Below the pieces are notes generated by a model. The model saw nothing but the letters and a program-made list of their open reading frames with translations. It had not been told where the DNA came from and did not search any database. A program made the translations under genes and the position numbers. From Ophiothrix spiculata (Eukaryota; Echinodermata; Ophiuroidea; Amphilepidida; Ophiotrichidae): 36,997 nt of DNA. Below are positions 29,278 through 36,997 of the stretch, in pieces (position 1 is the first letter of the stretch; every line of letters begins with the position of its first letter). The stretch is taken from assembly GCA_000969725.1 (NCBI GenBank), contig JXSR01S018082.1, one strand, 5' to 3'.

Positions 29278-29415
29278 ACAAATACAACATGGTTTGAGGG
29301 GAAGTATCGCAAAATACTGTCCCCGAGGTGTTGGATGATGGAGACTTCTCCATCATCCAACACCGAGGGACAGTATTTTGCAATACTTCTCTGAAATAAA
29401 CCATGTTGTATTTGT
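29278..29415. repeat. Long hairpin, ~66-bp arms, 2-base loop
   Basis: ACAAATACAACATGGTTT, GCAAAATACTGTCCC and GGTGTTGGATGATGGAGA are mirrored around 29345-29346. Mismatches are few and mostly in the outer third. Confidence 0.85.
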
Positions 29416-29703
29416 TTTACTACACCTCAAAAAAGTCAAAATATAACTTGAAAATAAATCTCAAAGTCAACAAATTCAGTACTTTACCGTGAGTCATACG
29501 GTAGTACCATGCGGAAATTTTTACTCTTTTCCCCGCGTGTGTGTATTTTACAAAGGTGCAACGCGTAAACGCATACCCGCGCGGCTGTACTTGAGTATTA
29601 ACGCACACGCGGAAAAGGAGTCAAAAATACTTTTTGCGCGTCTTCCCTATTCAACCAATAAAAATGCTGTATTAACTAATAAATATTCAAGAGGTGTAGT
29701 AAA
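29416..29703. mobile_element. MITE with TTTACTACACCTC TIRs
   Basis: TTTACTACACCTC and GAGGTGTAGTAAA bound 288 bp. Subterminal CCGCGTGTGTGT and ACGCACACGCGG also pair. It starts directly after the hairpin at 29278-29415. Confidence 0.7.
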
Positions 29704-30690
29704 GACTACTCCTGTGTGAAAAAACCCTTTTCACTTGAATCTTGTGGACCATTTTAAAGTACCGTAAACCGGGGTGACTTTGGACGCAGGGGTGACTTTG
29801 GACACGACAGCAAAAAAAGTATTGTTTCATTTACAATATTTGTGTTGGTGTTTCTAGAAGTTTTTCTGCATGTTTGGGGGAATTTGTGAACACTATCAAT
29901 GACTATTGTGCTCTTGAATATTGCATTGCCTTAAATGGGTTTTAGACTAGATCTTGCCCAGATCCCTCTTGACCAATCCCACCATTGACCAACCTGCCCT
30001 CTGTCTAGTAATTCCATTGACCAACAAGGCACAATTTGGTGCCAAATACCAACTTGTGGCTTGCGCAATGAGATTGTAAGAGGTGTTACTAGTGAGGAAA
30101 TGATGTTGCAATGGCTGTTATATTAAAACTGTTGATAGTGATACAGTTGTATTTTAGCCTTTTTTATACTATACAAGTGTTTGCAACCGTACCGTACATG
30201 TACATGCATTGTAACGTATGCAGAGTTTCTCCCCTCCAGGTATTTAGCTCAGTGGGGTAGGTTAGGGATCGCATTTTCAAGATTACGCATGTGCAACGTC
30301 AGCCTCTACCGAGAAAATGAAACCACTTTGTGTTCAATACTAAACAATTTTGAAGACAGAACTCAAATTTTATATTTTCTTTATTACAGGTTGTCATACT
30401 TTGAATATTCCTATTGCTACCGAGATCAATACAACTCAACTGAAGTCGGTCGGTATTAAATATTTTCAGGCTTTCTTTCAAATCCGAAATTTCCCCATTG
30501 ACATCTCAGAAGTAAATACTATATAGCTTGCGCGCCTGCGCGTGAGCAATAAAATCCAGAGATCTACCCAGTTAGTTACCACGCAATGAGGCTGTGGCGC
30601 CGCAAAGTGGCGTAATTCTCCAATGCATGAGTATCAGTTCTGTGGGCAAAAGTTAAAAACCGTTGTCTCGCATCCATACCTTAGAGACTC
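29704..30690. other. Intron 1, unannotated
   Basis: GGGGTGACTTTGGAC occurs twice in direct repeat at about 29771-29803, likely a transposon edge whose partner was not found. No gene. Confidence 0.4.
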
Positions 30691-30699
30691 TTTTAACAA

Positions 30700-31112
30700 A
30701 ACACTGACATGGCATAATCACATAACAAATGTCAGTAACTTTAAAATCTTGGTCTTTACATTATAAAGCCATCGCCCGTCAAGCACCTGACTACATCTCT
30801 GGCCTGCTTCAACTGCGGACTGATTCCAGGCAACTCTGCTCCACATCTTCTGCCCGTCAACTCATCCAGCCAAGAACACAACATCACCTTTGTCGATAAT
30901 TCTTTCTCATGCTATGCTTCTCGCAGATGGAATCATCTTCCATTTTCATCTTCAAAAGACTTTTGAAATTGCATCTCTTTGAACTTGCCTATAGACAGTA
31001 GTTTTTATTTGTTTTGTGCCATTTGAAGTGCCTTTAATAGTATAATTGCATTGGTTTTTAATAGGCACTAATTCCATTATTGTATTGCATTGTATTGTAT
31101 TGTATTGTAACA
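30700..31112 (+). mobile_element. L2/CR1-like LINE, 3' end with TGTAT tail
   Basis: The frames give NFKILVFTL, then HYKAIARQAPDYISGLLQLR, then TDSRQL, then RRWNHLP, then FKRLLKLHLFELAY, the usual end of L2/CR1 reverse transcriptases. At least two frameshifts and a stop break it. The 3' end is a (TTGTA)n-like tail (about 31078-31109), typical of L2-type tails. 5' truncated. Confidence 0.75.
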
Positions 31113-31129
31113 AAGCACAGCGCATCTTC

Positions 31130-31450
31130 GGAATATCAGACGAAACCTTTAGTCATGCCATGAACATATTAATTCCACTTTAGTGAGACATTCTTTGTTA
31201 GAATATGCCTCTTCAGTTTGGGACTCCTCAAATCAAACTATAATATCAAAAGCCTGGATAGAATTCAGTGTCAAGCAGCTCTCGTTTTTAAGAATACAGT
31301 CACCAGGATTTTAAATGAACTTGAATGGGATTCACTCAAAAGTAGGAGGAAAATTAAAAAAGTCACTATGTATATACAGTAATGAGCTAGTTGACATTCC
31401 GCGGAAAGATCACCTTGTGTACTAATCTATGAGCATCAAAGAAACCAAAG
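31130..31450 (+). mobile_element. LINE reverse-transcriptase C-terminal fragment
   Basis: VRHSLLEYASSVWDSSNQ, then RIQCQAA, then TRILNELEWDSLKSRR, then NELVDIP matches the conserved LEYAxxVWDP, then RxQxxAAR, then LxWxxLxxRR series of CR1/Jockey-group LINEs. Several frameshifts and stops. It is a different fragment from the LINE end just upstream. Confidence 0.7.
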
Positions 31451-31653
31451 AGGCCACAGTCAGAAATACCTAGACAAATCAGCTACAGGAATAGGGCCCT
31501 AATAGATATGGGGATACATTTTTCCCTTTAAAGATTCCCTTCTGGAACAGTTTAACTTGGACTAAGATTAACTAAAAAGTACAAAAATAAACTGAACTTC
31601 AAATCAAACCACTTGTGCACAAAGAACACATAGTTTTACGAGCAATCTTAGAA

Positions 31654-32238
31654 CAGTTCGGCGGAACTCACAATTCGGATACGTATCCAAATTCGGATAC
31701 CCTCGAATTCGGATACCCACATACATTTCATATCTGAATTGTGATACCCGTATCAGAATAAGGATATGGAGGGGTATCTGAATTCTGATACTCCTATCGT
31801 GGCGCAGGAAACAAAGCGATAGTCAAGGGCTTAGCCAGCCAGCCACGCCGGGAGTGTTTTGCACACCCAGATTTGTAAATGCACACCCAGTTTTTACCCA
31901 ATTTCCCTATACCTTTCTTGCACTTATGATAAATGTATCTGTGGAAATGTCATTTTCATCTGTGCAATTCCAACGGAACAGCTTCGAAACATGTCATGAT
32001 AGCTTCTTATCACAGAAAGCAATATAATTTGGCCTAAACTTTCTTAGAAATTAGATGACAAATGATGATAATGCTATTGACTTTTATACATACCGGTATT
32101 AGGCCTAACCAGTATGGTGCGCGGCGAAGCTGAATATTCATTTCAGGTGATATCCCGTTTCAGCTGTTTTTAATCCAATTTCGGATACGGAATATCCAAA
32201 TTCGGATACGTATCCAAATTGTGAGTTCCCCCGAACTG
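31654..32238. mobile_element. MITE with CAGTTCGG-GGAACTCACAATT TIRs
   Basis: CAGTTCGG, then GGAACTCACAATT, then GGATACGTATCC at both ends, inverted; 585 bp. GGATACGTATCC is itself palindromic and ATTCGGATAC recurs inside. No matching 8-bp flank was found. Confidence 0.7.
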
Positions 32239-32280
32239 AGTTGGTGATGTTGCTTTCCATAGAGCTTACTACCGACAACG

Positions 32281-32740
32281 ATGGGTGTAAGACGTAAGAC
32301 TTTAAATCATACGAAGTGGTTGACCCCTCGTTTTGAAGGTGATTTAATACATTTCATGCCTGGGGGTATTTACATTGACAAGGCATATGTATATATGAGC
32401 CTGCCTTTGGGGGTGGGTTTTCACAGATTTGGTATAGCGATTGGGTGGTTTTCGTCTCAGATGAAAGCACAGTTTTGGGAAAATTTGCGAAAAAACACCA
32501 TCCAATTTGAGTAAAATTGCCATTGGGTGCTTTTCCATCAAAATTGGTATATTGATGGGTGGAGTTATGAGCCAAAAATAGGTATAGAGATGGTAAGTTT
32601 TTCAAAGGTCTGTAAATCATTTTTTCTATATTTGACCAAGTTGGAGTAATGTCTTCCAAAAACGGTGCCAACTCAACCAGAATCAAATCCAGCAGAAGTT
32701 CTACCATTAAAATTTAATTGATATATTCTTTCTTTTCTTT
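32281..32740. repeat. Probable old dispersed repeat with GGGTGG motifs
   Basis: GGTATA, then TTGGGTGG and GGGTGGGTTTT, occurs in several spacings, and open frames of 65-117 codons occur on both strands. The product has no recognisable domain and the composition matches the 24950-25550 repeat, so I do not call a gene. Confidence 0.35.
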
Positions 32741-32758
32741 AGAGAAATATTATAAGCA

Positions 32759-34393
32759 CAGGCCGCGACAATTATTTTTTTTACTAGCCTGGTCGGGAAG
32801 CCACCAGTGCAAAATCACTTGCCGAAACCTGCCAAAAATTGCCCGAAATTTGGTTGAAATTTTAACAACCGTGCAGGCAGGAAATGAGAATGGCAGCATC
32901 GGTTGACCTGTTGACGATCGAAGGAAAACAATACCATGCAAAATTTCCCGCTGCCACTTATTCCAGATCAAAATACTCTGGTCGATCTACCGAGGTAAAT
33001 TGTCCGAACTAGAGTGATTAAATCAACATATTTTCAAGTAATATTTTAAATGAAAAATTTAGAATTCAGTTATAAATGTTCTGTTAAAATACCCAAAAGA
33101 GTTTTTTCCAAAAAAATTACAAAAACCCAGTACATTTGAGGTTCAAAGTGGTAACTTTTTCCGATGTGATCGTCGCCATCTTGTTGTTACCTCCCAATTG
33201 TGCATGTGTGTACTTCATAGGCATGGTACTTCATGCTTGTTAGTAGTTAATGTCCGCGCATACTCTGCCCTTGATCGAGAAACCCGAACGACTCACTGCG
33301 ATGATTTATCTCATTCATCGATCGGGCGGGGAGCATACACAATTCAGTAGAAAAATTCACGTCACTTTGCTTAATGACGCATTTTCTTGAGCTTGGTTTC
33401 ATGTCTTTCGCTGATAGCAAATATTTTTCATATTTCATTAGGCCAAGTAACAAAAATAACCAGTTGATCGTCCCCACCCTCACCAATTTTTCAGAAATTC
33501 CAAATATTTTTGCTATTTTTCTTCCTTTGCCTGATTATTTAATTTCAGAAGAGGTTGAGATATAAAAAGTTAATAAAAGTGATTCCTGATCATATATAAA
33601 CCTATTAAACACAGTTTCTCCAGACTAGGGGTAGTAGGTTTAGAGAAATGAGGAAATAACATTGGCCTCCTGGTAATACGGCAAACATTCAACTGTTGAA
33701 AATTAGCCCCAAATGAATAGTAAATTCATAATAAAATAACAAATAATGAGGATCTCCCTCACCAACTTTTTTTTAAAGTCCGGACGATCAACTTGTAATT
33801 TTTGTTACTTGGCCTTATACAGACGGAGCAATATAAAATCGGGCAACATAGATCAACAATTGTTGACACTGTGTGATCACTGAAGAACGTGCAGGTAGTG
33901 GTCAAAAATATCATCAAGATTTCATCTTAATTGGAAATAAATGAGAATTTCAAATTGTAAGTTTGTATTTTCTCACTAAAATGAAATCATCGCATCTATT
34001 TTTGTGGATTTATTTTAACCCAAGGTAGCCGTAAGGTGCGTTTCAAAATCCTGAACGATGGCTCCATTGAACTATGTGGTTGCAAGGTTGCCGAATTCGC
34101 TTAGCATCAGTGCCTCATATAGAATATGAGGCTCAGGTTCCGTGCAAGCTCTGCCCCTATGTGAATTTATGAACGTCGTTCGTGTTTTCGTCTATCGCAT
34201 ATTTCTTATTTTAAGACGAGTCTGGCATTCGAGTAATGGTGTTTTGTTTACAAGCTGATAATAATAATAAGCAGCATGTCAACTATGCTAGCCCGATCGG
34301 ACAGTGTTGTTTGAACAATTACTAGCCCGAAATGAAATCCACTAGCCCCGAGGCCCGGCTATCTTGTTCTTGCACGGGATTTGTCGCGGCCTG
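32759..34393. mobile_element. Non-autonomous hAT-like element, 1635 bp, perfect 8-bp target duplication
   Basis: TATAAGCA occurs immediately outside both ends (32751-32758 and 34394-34401). TIRs are CAGGCCGCGACAA and TTGTCGCGGCCTG (13 bp). The 8-bp duplication and CAG start are hAT hallmarks. No transposase frame is visible. A 374-bp foldback element sits inside. Confidence 0.88.
33441..33814. mobile_element. Foldback MITE nested in the hAT-like element
   Basis: GGCCAAGTAACAAAAAT, then AGTTGATCGTCC, at the left is mirrored at the right. TTA flanks both sides. 374 bp, non-coding; younger than its host element. Confidence 0.8.
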
Positions 34394-34401
34394 TATAAGC
34401 A

Positions 34402-36480
34402 TTTTCATGCACACAAATATGTCAAAATATTCTGCAAAATATGTACAGTACCACTGCACTACAACACTAGCAACAGTTGAACAGGTCTGTAAATTAAAAT
34501 TAAAATTGTCTGAAAAGTTATATTGACAAAATTGTTATGTTGTATCTCTGCAAGATTACATGCCATAAATCAAAGGCTATCCTTGCGCTCCTGATATTAA
34601 CATTGACATTGTTGCATCCTCTTAGAGCATTGTAAATGAGAGAACATCATTAACATCAACATTTACTACCAGTCCAAGTCTGCCTAGACTAGTTATAACA
34701 GTACTTACTGTTCTTTAATATGATCATACATAAAATGATAAGATCATAAAATAAGGTAAAGCTAATGTAGTTACAAGTAAATACATCACCAATGGTGGCG
34801 CACTTCGGACCCAGATTTGAGCAAAATATCCCCCCTCATTATGTAAAACTATATCATTAAATCATAAAAAAGAAATCATTTTTAATTTTCTCAATCTATA
34901 GTATTTACTTGGATCCATTTAGATTTTGACTGAAAGCCTTACTTTTCATGAAATTTGACTTAATCACCCTCTTTTTGCACAGTTTTTCTGTTGTTATATA
35001 GGGCCCAAAAATTCCAGCAATAAAATTGATGTATCTCAGCAACCACAAGTCTCAAAGAGCTCATTTATGGCTCGTTAGATTTCTTTCAATAAGCTCTTCA
35101 AAATGAAATATATTTCATAATTATCAAGAAAACTTTTAATTCTCAGCCTAATGCCATGTAGTTCCAATAATTGTAACTCAGTGTCCAGAGTTACAAGGAT
35201 TATGTGGAGTTACATTGCCGTTTAAGCTTTCTAAGTTTTGACATGAAATTAGCATTAATCATGAAAAGATTGTTTTAATTTGAATATCTCTATTTGTAGC
35301 TTTTTGTTATAGAGCAATTAAGTAGCTTTAAAATAAGGGGCCAACCAGCTTCCTAGCGTTAAAAATGGCGAAGTTATAGTTAAAAATGTTGTGGCCCGCT
35401 GGTGACTGAAAATATCAGATTTCTTGTGACTTTGATCAATTGCCTTGGTGCAGAATTCTGCACCAGAATTGGATGAATTGACAAAAATGGCACTATATTT
35501 TCCCTTTTATTTCGGCTGTGCTATATTTTTATGATGGGTGCGCCCCCAGACTCTCACCGAATTGCAATGCCAAATCAAATAGTAAGGTTAAAAACAAAAG
35601 ACGCCAAACTATATTTAAAGACAAGCAATTTTTCTGATTTTCTCCATAGGGCACTGTATTTGCAGATCATAGACTTGCAGCTAGTCTATGTATTAAGCAA
35701 AATTTGAGGGTCACAAAAAGTTGTGAAAAAGTGAAACACGAATGCTGCCCTCTATATGTTATTATGATAAATGCTAATGAAATAGTTCAGAAATTAAAAA
35801 CCCAAATAAATTTCTCTCAACACAGACAACATCTTTAAATAGTGTAGAATCATTACAAAACTAATTTAAATCCAAAGATGAAATTTATTACCCAAAATCT
35901 GGACATAAACAAAGTTGAGGTTGTCAAATTCAGAAACCCAATGACAATGTTACATCATACAAGGTAAGTTTTGGTCCCAAAATCACACATTGTGATTCTA
36001 AATGTTAACAAATTACCTGTCATGAGATGCACAAGACTCTCAAGTAGTCAAGAAGCATATTAATCATAAAATTTGTAAGCAACTTCAATATTTTGGCTGA
36101 ATTTGCAGTGTGGACTTAGCCTCAAGATGCTCTGTATACACATGCTTAAATGGCAGTTTTACTACATAGTATTTTCCATGAGTCATGCCTCATGGTGCCA
36201 GGACGGCTAAATCAGTAAATGCCATGGTAAAATTAGAGACTCTTCAGTTATATTCCTGAAATTGTGAACAGGGGCCCAGGGCTCTAAACTCCACCATTAC
36301 CCTGAATTCTGTATACCATCATCATCATATAACATGATCATTAATTTGTATACGATTCAACAACTTGATGACCATCAAAAAATGTGAATGACATGTCAGT
36401 CAATCACGTCTCTCACAATCATCCATCATTTCTTTTCTACACTACATTTTGTACAGGCCTAAATTTCAGTTCCTAAAACT
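34402..36480. other. Intron 1 upstream part, unannotated
   Basis: AT-rich, no coding similarity. GCAGAATTCTGC is a local palindrome near 35451. The faint repeat partner of 29165-29265 lies at 36110-36215. Confidence 0.4.
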
Positions 36481-36483
36481 TAC

Positions 36484-36640
36484 CAGCCCTTGTGGGAGAT
36501 CTTGTATTTTGTTGAAATAATAACGGGTCCTGCAACGTTATTGTGAACAGGATTATTTGAACCTTTCTCCTAGAAACCAAAGAAAAACACTACGACATTT
36601 CAATGCGGAAACAGGTTCCTGACTGCCATTTTCGTGATCG
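36484..36640 (-). other. ZYG11B: Candidate 5' leader (non-coding) exon of the ZYG11B-like gene
   Basis: Read on the minus strand, it ends at the very strong donor GGGCTG|GTAAGTTTT. Spliced to 27937, the frame leading into the ATG at 27921 is closed by an in-frame TAG in this exon and has no other Met, which supports 27921 as the true start. The 5' edge (near 36640) is a guess from promoter-like motifs. Transcript evidence is lacking; other leaders in or beyond the window are possible. Confidence 0.45.
36600..36629 (-). other. Upstream ORF (9 codons) in the candidate leader exon
   Basis: GAAAATGG gives an ATG in a good context, reading MAVRNLFPH and stop. It does not overlap the main start. 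If the leader is transcribed from above 36630, this uORF could reduce or regulate translation of the main frame. The same AAAATGGC also fits a YY1 site, so it may be a promoter element rather than translated. Confidence 0.35.
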
Positions 36641-36704
36641 ATGAATCGCGAAAGGTCAAAGTTTATTTACAAAACTATTATTAACAAGCCCACAATGCCT
36701 TGCG
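36624..36704 (-). promoter_or_regulatory. Probable TATA-less promoter: ZNF143-like and YY1-like motifs
   Basis: CCCACAATGCCTTGCG on the plus strand at 36689-36704 fits the SBS (ZNF143/STAF) pattern CCCAYAATGCAYYG with one or two changes. About 60 bp toward the gene is AAAATGGC on the minus strand (36625-36632), a YY1 core. In other animals both sit close to start sites of housekeeping genes. CpG dinucleotides are locally more frequent. No TATA box is evident. Confidence 0.35.
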
Positions 36705-36997
36705 ATTTAGCAGGTGAAGCAGCGAAATGAAATCCGTGAAAAGTAGATTCTCATCTAGAAAATCGATATAAAAAAGAACTTGAAATTATAGTTGAAGGGT
36801 TGGCTTTCTTACTTGTTTTACAAACAATAAGACCAATATTTACGCATTTGATTATGATATTCTGAAATTTAGGAATTGAAGGAAGTGTTGACTTGTGGGA
36901 ACGCCTTTTGACGAGCCGATATTTGCTCCACCCACAAGTAAAACGTCAATCACACAGTCAGGTAGTGACTGTCAAGTTCGAAGATTTATCCTTGATT

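Noticed and set aside
30241-30270. tRNA A-box-like TTAGCTCAGTGGGG
   Set aside because: No B box or acceptor stem at the right distance.
32281-32707. Overlapping open frames of 65-117 codons on both strands
   Set aside because: The sequence is a low-complexity dispersed repeat with GGGTGG motifs; open frames on opposite strands and no domain argue against a gene.
34797-35560. Element bounded by GGTGGCGCAC and GGGTGCGCCCCC
   Set aside because: The inverted match is only a few bases with mismatches and no target duplication.

Overview
The window is animal nuclear DNA: AT-rich, intron-rich and crowded with small transposons. It almost entirely covers one protein-coding gene on the minus strand. 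That gene is a ZYG11 family member (ZYG11B-like), the substrate receptor of a CUL2-RING ubiquitin ligase. I could follow its coding sequence from the start codon at 27921 to the stop at 4074. It uses twelve coding segments with consensus splice sites and consistent phases, and predicts 746 residues; human ZYG11B has about 744. The species cannot be fixed. The close match to the vertebrate protein, the CR1/L2-like LINE tails and the many MITEs suggest a marine invertebrate, perhaps a deuterostome such as an echinoderm or hemichordate (inference, low confidence).

Layout, read along the gene (minus strand). A likely non-coding leader exon with a strong donor lies at 36484-36640. It carries a 9-codon upstream ORF, and ZNF143-like and YY1-like promoter motifs are nearby. 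Intron 1 (27938-36483) is filled with transposon remains: a hAT-like element with a perfect 8-bp target duplication and a nested foldback element, LINE 3' ends, and several MITEs and hairpins. The large first coding exon (26914-27937) encodes the Elongin-C-binding BC box and the leucine-rich repeats. Eleven shorter exons down to 4074 encode the armadillo-like C-terminal domain with the Gly/N-degron pocket. Below the stop are decayed copies of the terminal exon, a 62-bp-type minisatellite and more MITEs.

The most notable structure is at 16974-18790. A complete coding exon (exon 7, 53 codons, phase 0/0, splice sites intact) occurs twice in the same orientation, on either side of a 50-N assembly gap. 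The copies differ at six positions, all synonymous, and one copy's flank carries a Tc1/mariner-like MITE that the other lacks. This is either a real tandem exon duplication or two alleles placed end to end by the assembler. One copy gives the normal family length, 746 residues; both would give 799.

No second protein-coding gene, tRNA, rRNA or CRISPR array is supported. Other open frames longer than 60 codons look like chance or lie in repeats.
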